From: Microbacterium ureisolvens
Lineage (GTDB): Bacteria > Actinomycetota > Actinomycetes > Actinomycetales > Microbacteriaceae
Length of the DNA: 34,674 bases
NCBI RefSeq assembly: GCF_019511645.1
Contig: NZ_JAEUAX010000019.1
Location: 1 to 34,674, forward strand
Reading direction: 5' to 3'
The position numbers and the translations under genes were made by a program. This document shows, piece by piece, positions 23,613-31,561 of this stretch. Each line of letters starts with the position of its first letter. The stretch's first letter is position 1. Under the pieces are notes generated by a model. That model was not told the DNA's origin, made no database searches, and was given only the letters and a program-made list of their open reading frames with translations.

Positions 23613-25090
23613 GCGTTCACCGACGTCAACTTGGGGGCGTGCCGGTAGTCGTCAAGGTTCACCGACTCGGTGAGCAGGCGGTACTCCTCCACGGTCCCAG
23701 ACCAGTTGTTGACCACACGGCCCGCCGCGTTCTTGTACCACGAGGAGCAATCGGAAGAGTACGACGACTTCTCCAGTTCGACCTGCACCCTGTCGTTGAA
23801 CGCCCGCAGCACGTCCGACCGAACATCGAACGCATAGTTCGGGTCCTGCAGAAGCACCCGGATGGCCTGCACGATGTACTCGTGCTGGAGCTCGAGCATC
23901 GTGGCGATCGTATTGTGGTTCAGATTGGTGTTCGGCCCATAGTTGAGGAACATGTTCGGGAAGTCGTCCACGACGATTCCGAGGTAGGCCTCTGCCGCGT
24001 CAGCCCACCGGTCAGCCAGTCGCGCGCCGCCTCGTCCGATGACTTCGACATCGCCCTGGAAGCTCTGGCTGTGAAATCCGGTGCCGAAGACCACAACGTC
24101 GAACTCGTGATGCGTCCCGTCCGCGGTGATGATGCCGGTTGCCGTGAACCGCTCGATGCGGTCGGTGATGAGCGACACGTTCTTCCGCGTGAGAGCCGGA
24201 TAGTAATTGTCGCTGCGCAGGATGCGCTTGCACCCGAACTCGTAGTCGGGGGTGAGCTTGCGGCGCAGTTCGGGATCGGCAACCTGAGCCTCCAGGTGGG
24301 CTCGGGCCTCCCGCACTCCCTCCTCCTGCCCCTCGGTGTTGTGGCGGATGCGCTCGAAACCGGATTCGCGGAACTGATGCACTGCCTGGCGCAGGGCGCG
24401 GAACTTGTCGGGGTCGGCCAGGAACTCGGCCGTTTCCTCAGGCGTGAACTCGTGCTGATTGCGGGGGAGGATGTAGTTGGCGGAGCGCTGAAAGACGCTC
24501 AGGTGCTCGGCGGCCTCGGCCAGATGAGGAATGTACTGAACGGCACTGGCGGCGGCACCGATGGAGGCCACCTTCTTGCCTTTCATGTCGACGGAGTGGT
24601 CCCAGCGTGCCGAATGGAACGAGGTACCTCGGAAGTCGTGCAGACCCGGGAAGTCCGGGATCATCGGAACGCTCAGCTGCCCCCACGCCGGGATGAACGC
24701 GCGGGTGCGATAGATGACACCCGCCGCCGTGGTGATCCTCCAGACCAGGTCCGCGTCGTCCCACACGGCCCGGACGATCTCCTCGCCGAAACGGATGTAG
24801 CGCGGGATGTCGTACTCGGCCGCCAACGCCTCGAGGTAACCCAGAAGCTCGGGCTGGTCAATGTACATCTTCGATACGCGAAGCGGGAGGAAGTACGAGA
24901 AGCAATAGATGACGGATTGCGTGTCGCAGGCCGCGCCCGGGTACGTGTTGTCACGCCAAACCCCGCCGATGCGCGGAGCGCGCTCCAGGATCACGAAGTT
25001 ATCGATGCCGTTTCGCAGCAGTTGCGCGGCCTGACCGACCCCGCCGTAGCCCGCACCCAGAACGACGGCGTCGTAGGTGTGTTCGGTCAT
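23609..25090 (-). CDS. Flavin monooxygenase, Baeyer-Villiger (type I) type
   Basis: A 493-residue FAD/NADPH monooxygenase that would insert oxygen next to a ketone to give an ester or lactone. The FAD-binding GAGYGG is at 12-17, followed by ERAPRIGGVWRDNTYPGAACD in part. The Baeyer-Villiger fingerprint FxGxxxHxxxW is exact at 153-163 (FRGTSFHSARW), and a second nucleotide motif follows (KVASIGAAASAVQ), then FGTGFHSQSF. The second motif departs from the common GxGxSG form (GAAASA). An excellent AGGAGG precedes ATG 25090. It is the first gene of a seven-gene operon and is divergent from a GAF/PucR regulator. The ketone substrate is not predictable; cyclic, aryl and terpenoid ketones are all possible. 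Confidence 0.92.
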   Translation of the reverse strand: MTEHTYDAVVLGAGYGGVGQAAQLLRNGIDNFVILERAPRIGGVWRDNTYPGAACDTQSVIYCFSYFLPLRVSKMYIDQPELLGYLEALAAEYDIPRYIRFGEEIVRAVWDDADLVWRITTAAGVIYRTRAFIPAWGQLSVPMIPDFPGLHDFRGTSFHSARWDHSVDMKGKKVASIGAAASAVQYIPHLAEAAEHLSVFQRSANYILPRNQHEFTPEETAEFLADPDKFRALRQAVHQFRESGFERIRHNTEGQEEGVREARAHLEAQVADPELRRKLTPDYEFGCKRILRSDNYYPALTRKNVSLITDRIERFTATGIITADGTHHEFDVVVFGTGFHSQSFQGDVEVIGRGGARLADRWADAAEAYLGIVVDDFPNMFLNYGPNTNLNHNTIATMLELQHEYIVQAIRVLLQDPNYAFDVRSDVLRAFNDRVQVELEKSSYSSDCSSWYKNAAGRVVNNWSGTVEEYRLLTESVNLDDYRHAPKLTSVNA

Positions 25091-25123
25091 CAGATCCTCC
25101 TGGTTGAATGGCTAGAAAGACCT

Positions 25124-25152
25124 TTGCATGCAGAAGAACTTGAAGATATATT
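25124..25152 (+). promoter_or_regulatory. Promoter of the GAF/PucR regulator gene
   Basis: TTGCAT (25124-25129), a 17-base spacer and TATATT (25147-25152) form one of the best sigma-A promoters in the window. The message would start about 27 bases before ATG 25186. The -35 lies in TTGCATGCA. On the opposite strand TATATC (25150-25145) could be the -10 of the monooxygenase operon, so the two divergent promoters would overlap; no good -35 is seen for the latter, which fits activator dependence. Confidence 0.55.
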
Positions 25153-25176
25153 GGGTAGACACACCAAATGGATTGG
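25151..25176. promoter_or_regulatory. Alternating TTGG/CCAA/TTGG elements in the divergent promoter
   Basis: TTGG (25151-25154), CCAA (25164-25167) and TTGG (25173-25176) make two overlapping inverted repeats, TTGG-N9-CCAA and CCAA-N5-TTGG. They lie just upstream of the putative -10 of the monooxygenase operon and across the start region of the regulator gene. They are candidate binding sites of the adjacent regulator; inference only. Confidence 0.35.
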
Positions 25177-25185
25177 CACATGTAG

Positions 25186-26931
25186 ATGAAATCCACGCCA
25201 AGCAGCAGCGATGAGAAGAGCGCCCGTTTGGCGCAACTTCAGGCCGTCGTGGACCACGGCATCTATTTGGCCACGCTCGGCGACCGTGCCCTGGCCTTTT
25301 CGACAGTCCTCAAACAGGCGCGAGCGCTGCTGGGTGCCGACCTGTCGTATGTGAGCCTCAACGACGGCGATGCCCGCACCACCAGCATCCAAGCCGTGGA
25401 CGGCGTCCTCACACCCCAGTTCCGTCACATCTCGATGCCGCTAGGCACCGGCCTCCTTGGCCAGGTCGCCGAGTCCGACCACCCGATGCAGACTCGGGAC
25501 TACCTCGCCGACAGCAGCCTCGTGCCCTACCCGGAGAACGACGCCAAAGTCGGTGGCGAGCACGTCCACGCCATCATGGGCGTCCCGTTGCGTTGCGAAA
25601 ACATCACGATCGGCGCATTGGTGGTCGCCGACCGCTACGCACACGAGTTCACGGCGTTCCAAGTAGACCTTCTCCGCTCCTTGGCGGGCCAGCTCAGCGC
25701 GTACCTGGCCGTTGAAGACTCGTTCGCGACGATGCGGGCGGATCACACGTCCGCCTCCGAGCGCATCGACAGCCTCACCGTCGAGCTTCGTGCTGCACGC
25801 CTGGAAGCCACTGTCAGTCGCCTCGCGGGCGACGCCATGGCTCGGAAGATCACCGTCGCTGAGTACGTGCGCGCGCTCGGGGCGCACTTCGAGCAGAAGA
25901 TCGATCTGCTGGGGATCGACGGTTGGCAGCCCGCATTGGTCGCGTCCGCCGAAGGGATGCTCGATGTGCTGGCAACATCCGCCGAGGCCATCGTTACCGT
26001 GACCAACCCAGCGTTGGAGGGGGGCGAGGGGGTGATGGCTCGCGTGGAGGTCGATCCACATGCCACCGCGGTTCTCGTGCTTCACGGCGACGTGCCCGAG
26101 TGGAAGCGTGAAGCTCTCACGCGCGCCGCCGACGCAGTAGCAAACCTCGCGCTCGCCGAGCAACACGCCGCTGAACAGGCCACCAGGGATGTGCGGGAGC
26201 TGATCGATTACCTCACCCGTTCCGACCAAACCATCGACCGTCTGTCCGCACGCACCCGACTGGCTCATTTTGGTGTGGACGTAGGCCTACCGCTTCATGT
26301 GACAGTGATCCGCAGCAACCATGCCTCCACCGCCCGCATCGCATCCGCACTTCGACGGGTGGTGAACCCCCCGACATTGCTCTCCGAGCACGGTGACCAC
26401 GTCTGCGCTCTCCTCCCGCGCGGGGCCTCCGCGAACCCTCAGGCGATCTCCGAAGCGCTGAGCGCGGAAGGAGTCGACGCGGCCGTCGGCATGGCAGGAC
26501 CCGAACCGCTTCCCGACCGACTCCCGGGTCAGCACGAGCTCGCGCGGGCGGTCAGCGACGCACTCATCAACCTCGGCCGGGTGCCGGCGGGGGCCACACA
26601 GGCGTCGATGGGCGTGCTTGGGGCGCTCATCGGAGTTGACACTTCCGCCCTCATCCGCGTCGTGATCGACACGGCGCTTGGGCGGTTGCTCGAGTACGAC
26701 AAAAGCCGTGGGACCTCTCTCGTGGAGACGCTAGAGAGGTACCTCGACAGCGGTCAGCGCCTGCAGGAGACCGCGGACGCGATGCACCTCCATGTCAACA
26801 CGCTGCGTCAGCGTCTGACGCGGATCGACTCGGTCCTCGGCGAGAACTGGAGAACACCGATGGGCGCCTTTGACCTCACCGCAGTGTTGAAAGCCCGCCG
26901 ACTCACGCAACAAAGCGCGGTCGGGGGCTGA
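25186..26931 (+). CDS. GAF-domain, PucR/CdaR-type transcriptional regulator
   Basis: A 581-residue regulator. A GAF-like sensory domain spans roughly residues 20-165 (GADLSYVSLNDGD, PLGTGLLGQVAES, IMGVPLRCENITIGALVVADR). A helical linker and a middle domain follow. The C-terminal HTH_30-type DNA-binding region is at about 520-575 (LVETLERYLDSGQRLQETAD, then MHLHVNTLRQRLTRID), typical of PucR/CdaR activators. Regulators with GAF plus this helix-turn-helix commonly activate adjacent catabolic operons in actinobacteria in response to a small aromatic or aliphatic effector. It is divergent from the monooxygenase operon with a gap of 95 bases, so it very likely controls it. No metal- or haem-binding motif was noticed in the GAF domain. 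Confidence 0.88.
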   Translation: MKSTPSSSDEKSARLAQLQAVVDHGIYLATLGDRALAFSTVLKQARALLGADLSYVSLNDGDARTTSIQAVDGVLTPQFRHISMPLGTGLLGQVAESDHPMQTRDYLADSSLVPYPENDAKVGGEHVHAIMGVPLRCENITIGALVVADRYAHEFTAFQVDLLRSLAGQLSAYLAVEDSFATMRADHTSASERIDSLTVELRAARLEATVSRLAGDAMARKITVAEYVRALGAHFEQKIDLLGIDGWQPALVASAEGMLDVLATSAEAIVTVTNPALEGGEGVMARVEVDPHATAVLVLHGDVPEWKREALTRAADAVANLALAEQHAAEQATRDVRELIDYLTRSDQTIDRLSARTRLAHFGVDVGLPLHVTVIRSNHASTARIASALRRVVNPPTLLSEHGDHVCALLPRGASANPQAISEALSAEGVDAAVGMAGPEPLPDRLPGQHELARAVSDALINLGRVPAGATQASMGVLGALIGVDTSALIRVVIDTALGRLLEYDKSRGTSLVETLERYLDSGQRLQETADAMHLHVNTLRQRLTRIDSVLGENWRTPMGAFDLTAVLKARRLTQQSAVGG

Positions 26932-27050
26932 GGTCGGGCTGCCACGCGTGAAGCGAATCGTGGTCCGCCAGAGCCCATGGCGGCGTCTGGAGTCTGCTGT
27001 GCACATCGGCGGCGGGTGCAGACCCTCAGCCCGTGACCCGTCCTCGGCTC

Positions 27051-27158
27051 TACCCCGGCCCGCGGACTCTCCGCGATCAGCCTCACGCCGATGAGTCGGC
27101 GTCCGCGACTTTACCCCGGCCCGCCGACTCTCCGCGATTTGCCACGCCGGTGAGTCGG
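27051..27158. repeat. Imperfect tandem repeat of about 48 bp (2 copies)
   Basis: Copy 1 (27051-27099) and copy 2 (27112-27158) both begin TACCCCGGCCCG, continue through GACTCTCCGCGAT and end GAGTCGG, with a few substitutions and a 2-base length difference; a 12-base spacer separates them. They occupy the intergenic region between the GAF/PucR gene and lacI. The remaining 120 bases of this gap (26932-27050) show nothing recognisable. Confidence 0.8.
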
Positions 27159-27161
27159 TAG

Positions 27162-27202
27162 TTCCGAAGGCGCCTCGCCAGCGTAGGTCGAGTTACCGGT
27201 AA
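27162..27202 (+). promoter_or_regulatory. lacI promoter and operator TTACCGGTAA
   Basis: A perfect 10-bp palindrome TTACCGGTAA lies at 27193-27202, 12 bases before the LacI-family start codon. TTCCGA (27162-27167), a 16-base spacer and TAGGTC (27184-27189) give a weak promoter just upstream, so the operator would cover the transcription start. The central CpG palindrome is typical for LacI-family operators, and it recurs before the transport operon. Confidence 0.65.
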
Positions 27203-27214
27203 TCTGGCGGAATC

Positions 27215-28222
27215 ATGTCTCGTGCGCGCCCCGATCGTCCTGCAACCATCTATGACGTCGCGAAGGCCGCTGGTGTCTCGCACCAGACGGTGTCAAAGGT
27301 GCTGCGAGGGCTTGGTGGCATGCGAGATGAGACGCGCGAGCGCGTCGAGGAGGAGATCCGGCGCCTCAATTACCGGCCGAACGTTGGAGCGCGTGCGCTG
27401 GCCCGTTCCCAGCGGCGGCGCATCGGTGTCGTCGGCTACGAGACGTTCGAGTCCAGCACCAGCAAGGTGCTGCGCGGGATCTCCGAGGTTGCGGAAGGTG
27501 CAGGGTACGTTCTGGACATCGTCACCGTGAATCCTCTGGGTGCTGTCGATGAGATCGCCACCGCGCTCGAGCAGATCAATGGTACGGATGTGGCCGGCGT
27601 GCTGGCGACCTCACCGACGAGCAACGTCCGCGAGGCCCTCGAGCGGATCCGCTTCCGGATGCCGGTGTTCTTGGATGTCAACGGCGACATGGAGGCGGGC
27701 TCCGCGGGCACGCACCGCAGTATCTCGGCGGGGATGGTGATGGACCATCTCGGCGATCTCGGGCATGAGCGCGTCGCGTTCGTCGGCGGCCCGCGAGGCT
27801 GGGATTCCGCCACCAGCCGCGAGGCGGTGTATGTGGAGCGCATGGCCGCTCGCTCGGTCGACCCACGCATCGTCGGACGCGGCGACTGGTCCGCCGCATC
27901 CGGATACGAGGTCGTCAAGGACGCGGATCTGGGGGACTCCACGGCCGTCTTCGTCGCGAATGACCGGATGGCGCTCGGCGTGCTCCGCGCCCTGAGTGAG
28001 CGCGGCCTGCGCGTTCCCGAGGATCTTAGCGTGGTCGGGATCGACGACATCCCCGAGGCGGCGTACTTCTCTCCGCCGCTGTCGACGGTGCATATCGACT
28101 TCACCCAGGCGGGCCATGTCGCCGCGCAGAGTCTGCTCACACTGATCGAGCGTCCAGGCGAGCCCATGCCGGCCTACCCGCGCAGCCGCTTCATCTCGCG
28201 CGCCTCGGCCGTTCGCGCCTGA
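27215..28222 (+). CDS. LacI-family transcriptional regulator
   Basis: A 335-residue LacI/GalR-family repressor. The N-terminal helix-turn-helix is TIYDVAKAAGVSHQTVSKVL (residues 11-30), followed by the hinge region LNYRPNVGARALARSQ. The rest is a periplasmic-binding-protein-like effector domain (IGVVGYETFES, GHERVAFVGGPRG, VFVANDRMALGVL, LSVVGIDDIPEA). Length is normal. Its own promoter and the downstream transport operon carry the same TTACCGGTAA site, so autoregulation and repression of the operon are expected, relieved by a sugar-like effector. The gene ends 129 bases before the binding-protein start, and both lie on the same strand. Confidence 0.93.
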   Translation: MSRARPDRPATIYDVAKAAGVSHQTVSKVLRGLGGMRDETRERVEEEIRRLNYRPNVGARALARSQRRRIGVVGYETFESSTSKVLRGISEVAEGAGYVLDIVTVNPLGAVDEIATALEQINGTDVAGVLATSPTSNVREALERIRFRMPVFLDVNGDMEAGSAGTHRSISAGMVMDHLGDLGHERVAFVGGPRGWDSATSREAVYVERMAARSVDPRIVGRGDWSAASGYEVVKDADLGDSTAVFVANDRMALGVLRALSERGLRVPEDLSVVGIDDIPEAAYFSPPLSTVHIDFTQAGHVAAQSLLTLIERPGEPMPAYPRSRFISRASAVRA

Positions 28223-28237
28223 ATTTGCGTGAGCCGC

Positions 28238-28296
28238 TTGCGCTGAGGACGCAGCGTCGCTAAGTTTACCGGTAATCCGAATCGGGTGAGCGGTAA
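28238..28296 (+). promoter_or_regulatory. Promoter and LacI operator of the transport operon
   Basis: TTGCGC (28238-28243), a 17-base spacer and TAAGTT (28261-28266) form a promoter. The palindrome TTACCGGTAA follows at 28266-28275, overlapping the transcription start, and a further half site CGGTAA lies at 28291-28296. This geometry is that of a repressor site blocking initiation. Confidence 0.7.
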
Positions 28297-28351
28297 ACCA
28301 ACTCGAAGCCGTGCGCCGCCGCCGCCTTCATTCACGACAAGGAAGTTGACA

Positions 28352-29662
28352 ATGAATAGAACTGCGATCCGCCTGGTCGGGGGCGCGCTCGCCGCCGTTC
28401 TCGCTGCGACAACCCTCGCCGGCTGCGCTGCCGGCGCATCGGATGCGCCTGAGGAATCGGACGGTCCGATCGTCCTGAGGTACTGGTCCTGGGCGCCCAA
28501 CGTCGGCAAGATCGTCGACGTCTGGAACGAGACCCACCCCGATGTGCAGGTCGAGGTCAACACCTCGGTCGGCGCCGCCGACATCGTGGCCAAGTTGGCG
28601 GCGGCGAAAGAGGCGGGAACCCTTCCCGACGTCTCGAACACGACGTACGAGAACTTGCCGAACCTGATCGTCAACGGGATCGCGTCCGACATCACCGAGG
28701 CGTTCGGCGAATACGAGGACCAGATCGCCCCGGCTGCGTGGAATCTCACGACCTTCGACGACAAGAGCTATGCCGTCCCGCAAGGTACCGGTCCCCAGTT
28801 CCTCTTCTACCGGGCGGACATCTTCGAGTCGCTGGGACTCCACGCGCCGTCGACGTGGGACGAGTACGCGGAGGCGGCGCGCACGATCCATGCGGCCGAC
28901 CCGTCGAAGTACCTGGCGACCTTCCCCGCGAACGACGCGCAGCTGTTCGCCGCGCTCAGCGCGCAGGCCGGCGCCGAGTGGTGGTCGCAGTCCGACGGCG
29001 AGTGGAGCGTCGGCATCGACAGCGGGCCGAGCCAGAAGGTCGCGGACTACTGGCAGGGCCTGGTCGACGAGGGCGTCGTGACGACCCTGAAGACGTGGAC
29101 CCCCGAGTGGCAGGCCGCTCTCGCCGACGGCACGCTCGCGAGCTGGCTGAGCGCCGTGTGGGCGCCGCCGCTGATCCTGCAGAACGCGCCCGACACGGAA
29201 GGCAAGTGGGCCGCCGTCCAGATACCGCAGTGGAACGAGGGCGACTCGGTCTCTGCAGCACTGGGTGGATCTGCGACGGTCGTGACGACCGGTTCGAAGC
29301 ACGCGAAGGAGGCGGAGGAGTTCGCGATCTGGCTGAACAACTCCGAGGAGGCGCTCACCGCCTACATCGAGAACGCGAGCATCTGGCCCGCCAACCTCGC
29401 GGGCCGCGAGCTGCCCGGTCTGAAGGACACCATCCCCGCAGCGCTCGTGCCGACGCAGACCGACTACTGGGATGTCGCAGCCAAGACCGACGAGGAGTCG
29501 GTGCCGGTGACGTGGGGACCGAACGTGGCCACCGCGTACAGCACCTTCGGTGATGCCTTCGGCACGGCCATCAGTTCGAACGGATCGTTCTCGGACGCCC
29601 TGACGACGGTCCAGAAGGCGGTCGTCTCCGACATGGGCAAGCTCGGCTTCACGGTCGACTGA
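28352..29662 (+). CDS. ABC-transporter sugar-binding lipoprotein
   Basis: A 436-residue extracellular solute-binding protein (family 1, MalE-like). The signal sequence ends in the lipobox LAGC with Cys25 as lipidation site, so the protein is tethered outside the membrane. The mature part begins with acidic residues, then IVLRYWSWAPNVGKIVDVWN, and has typical segments (VAKLAAAKEAGTLPDVSN, YAVPQGTGPQFLFYRADIF, KEAEEFAIWLNNSEEA). ATG 28352 has AAGGA upstream; an upstream ATG at 28286 would hide the signal peptide. It captures a sugar or oligosaccharide for the two permeases downstream. A strong hairpin after its stop probably boosts its expression over theirs. Confidence 0.93.
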   Translation: MNRTAIRLVGGALAAVLAATTLAGCAAGASDAPEESDGPIVLRYWSWAPNVGKIVDVWNETHPDVQVEVNTSVGAADIVAKLAAAKEAGTLPDVSNTTYENLPNLIVNGIASDITEAFGEYEDQIAPAAWNLTTFDDKSYAVPQGTGPQFLFYRADIFESLGLHAPSTWDEYAEAARTIHAADPSKYLATFPANDAQLFAALSAQAGAEWWSQSDGEWSVGIDSGPSQKVADYWQGLVDEGVVTTLKTWTPEWQAALADGTLASWLSAVWAPPLILQNAPDTEGKWAAVQIPQWNEGDSVSAALGGSATVVTTGSKHAKEAEEFAIWLNNSEEALTAYIENASIWPANLAGRELPGLKDTIPAALVPTQTDYWDVAAKTDEESVPVTWGPNVATAYSTFGDAFGTAISSNGSFSDALTTVQKAVVSDMGKLGFTVD

Positions 29663-29689
29663 CCTGCTCGATCGCACCTATCGATCCGA

Positions 29690-29718
29690 CGGGTGGGCCC
29701 GGCTGCCGGGCCCACCCG
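29690..29718 (+). terminator. Intra-operon hairpin between binding-protein and permease genes
   Basis: A perfect 13-bp stem CGGGTGGGCCCGG with loop CTG, located 27 bases after the binding-protein stop and 11 bases before the permease ATG. With no T-run, it more likely stabilises the upstream message or partly terminates, as between malE and malF-type genes, than stops transcription fully. It ends next to the permease ribosome-binding site (AAAGGAAG). Confidence 0.7.
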
Positions 29719-29729
29719 AAAGGAAGACT

Positions 29730-30644
29730 ATGACTCTCCTTCGCACCTCCCGCCTCCGGCCCACCGTCGCGCCCTGGCTGTTCTTGGCGCCGGCGATCGT
29801 CCTCTCGGCCGGCCTGCTGTTGGCGCCGCTCGTCTACACCGTCGTGCTGAGCCTTCAGGGGCGCCGGGTTCCGGCATCCGGAATCGGCGTCGCCACCGAC
29901 GCCTTCGTCGGCTTCGACAACTACCTGCGCACGCTGACGAACCCCGCGTTGCTCGCGTCTTTCGGACGAATGGTGATCCTCGCCCTCATCGCCGTCCCGC
30001 TCACGATGGGCCTGGCGCTGCTGTTCGCGCTCCTGCTCGACCATCTCTCAAGCCGCTTCACGCGTTTCTCGCGCATCTCGATCTTCATCCCCTACGCCGT
30101 GCCGGGTGTCATCGCGGCGCTGATGTGGGGCTTCATGTACCTGCCCGGTGTCAGCCCGGTCGGCGAGCTGTTCACGGCATTCGGACTTCCCGTCCCCGAC
30201 CCGCTCGAGGGCCCTTCCGTCTTCTTCGCCGTCGCGAACGTCTGCATCTGGGGTGCGATCGGCTTCAACATGGTCATCCTCTATACCTCGCTGCGTGGGT
30301 TGCCGCAGGAGATCTACGACTCTGCGCGGCTGGACGGCTGCAGCGAGGCGCAGCTCGCACTGAAGATCAAGCTGCCGCTCATCCTCCCGGGTGTGATCCT
30401 CACGGGGCTGTTCACCATCATCGGGGCGCTCCAGATCTTCAGCGAGCCGAACATGATGATGACGCTCACGAACTCCATCACGTCGGACTGGGTGCCCATG
30501 ATGCTCGTTTACCGCGACGCGTTCGTCACCAACGACCTTTACGGAGCGTCCGCGACGGCCATCGTCATCACCGTCATCACCATGGTCGCGAGCCTCGGGC
30601 TTCTGCGGCTGCTGCGCACCCGCGCATTCGGAGGAGAGTCATGA
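29730..30644 (+). CDS. ABC sugar permease, MalF type
   Basis: A 304-residue inner-membrane permease with about six helices. The first (WLFLAPAIVLSAGLLLAPLVY) and the EAA-loop segment YDSARLDGCSEAQLALKIKL (residues about 193-212) are diagnostic of MalF-type carbohydrate importers. The EAA loop docks the ATPase, which is not encoded here. ATG 29730 has a good ribosome-binding site (GAAAGGAAG). It overlaps the next permease gene as ATGA, so the two are coupled and should form a heterodimer. Confidence 0.93.
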   Translation: MTLLRTSRLRPTVAPWLFLAPAIVLSAGLLLAPLVYTVVLSLQGRRVPASGIGVATDAFVGFDNYLRTLTNPALLASFGRMVILALIAVPLTMGLALLFALLLDHLSSRFTRFSRISIFIPYAVPGVIAALMWGFMYLPGVSPVGELFTAFGLPVPDPLEGPSVFFAVANVCIWGAIGFNMVILYTSLRGLPQEIYDSARLDGCSEAQLALKIKLPLILPGVILTGLFTIIGALQIFSEPNMMMTLTNSITSDWVPMMLVYRDAFVTNDLYGASATAIVITVITMVASLGLLRLLRTRAFGGES

Positions 30645-31561
30645 GCGCCCCGACCGCCACCCGCCGCACGTCCGTCGTGCCGACTCCGCCGGCGTCCCCT
30701 CCCACGCGCGACCCCCGGCCGCGGAAGCCGAAGGGTGGGTTCTGGCCCACCGTGACCCTGCTCGTCGGCGCGGCCTACTCGCTCTTCCCCGTGTACTGGC
30801 TGGTCGCCGCATCGACCAAGAGCGCGGGCGAGCTCTTCACAACCTCCACGCTGGTGCCGAGCTTCACAGGCGGCTTCTTCGAGAACCTCGGTGAGCTGCT
30901 GGCGTTCGGCGACGGCGCGTTCCTGGTGTGGAGCGGCAACAGCATCCTGTTCTCGGTCGGCGGCGGACTCGCGGCGACCGCCGTTGCGGCAGCCGCCGGG
31001 TACGCACTGGCGAAGTACGACTTCCGCGGCAAGAACCTCGTCTTCACGTTCCTGCTCATCGGCGTGCTCATCCCCGGCGTCGTCCTCGCGATCCCGCAGT
31101 ACCTGCTGCTGGCGAAGATGGGCATCGCGGGCACCTATTGGTCAGTCCTCCTGCCGTTCGCGATCAGCCCGTTCTCGATCTACCTCGCCCGCATCTACGC
31201 GGGCGCGGTGGTGCCGACCGAGCTGCTCGAGGCCGGCCGGCTCGACGGCGCGAGCGAGTGGCGGCTGTTCCGGTCGGTCGCGCTGCCCGCCATGGTGCCC
31301 GGGCTCATCACGATCTTCCTTCTGCAGTTCGTCGCGATCTGGAACAACTTCCTGCTGCCGTTCATCATGCTCAGCCGCGAGGAGACCTTCCCGCTCACGG
31401 TCGGGTTCTACTCGATGATGAACCAGGGCAGCGACCAGCTGAACGTGTACAACCTCGTGATCGTCGGGTGTCTTCTCGCGATCATCCCGCTCATCCTCTT
31501 GTTCCTCTTCCTCCAGCGCTACTGGCGCCTGGACCTCGTGAGCGGATCGCTGAAGGGATGA
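30641..31561 (+). CDS. ABC sugar permease, MalG type
   Basis: A 306-residue partner permease. After a 35-residue Pro/Arg-rich cytoplasmic start come about six helices, the first being FWPTVTLLVGAAYSLFPVYW. The EAA loop ELLEAGRLDGASEWRLFRSV is followed by LPAMVPGL, typical of MalG-type subunits. ATG 30641 overlaps the previous stop, with GGAGGAG upstream. Its end overlaps the start of the first DHDPS-like gene (GGATGATG), so import and metabolism genes are one transcription unit. Confidence 0.93.
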   Translation: MSAPTATRRTSVVPTPPASPPTRDPRPRKPKGGFWPTVTLLVGAAYSLFPVYWLVAASTKSAGELFTTSTLVPSFTGGFFENLGELLAFGDGAFLVWSGNSILFSVGGGLAATAVAAAAGYALAKYDFRGKNLVFTFLLIGVLIPGVVLAIPQYLLLAKMGIAGTYWSVLLPFAISPFSIYLARIYAGAVVPTELLEAGRLDGASEWRLFRSVALPAMVPGLITIFLLQFVAIWNNFLLPFIMLSREETFPLTVGFYSMMNQGSDQLNVYNLVIVGCLLAIIPLILLFLFLQRYWRLDLVSGSLKG

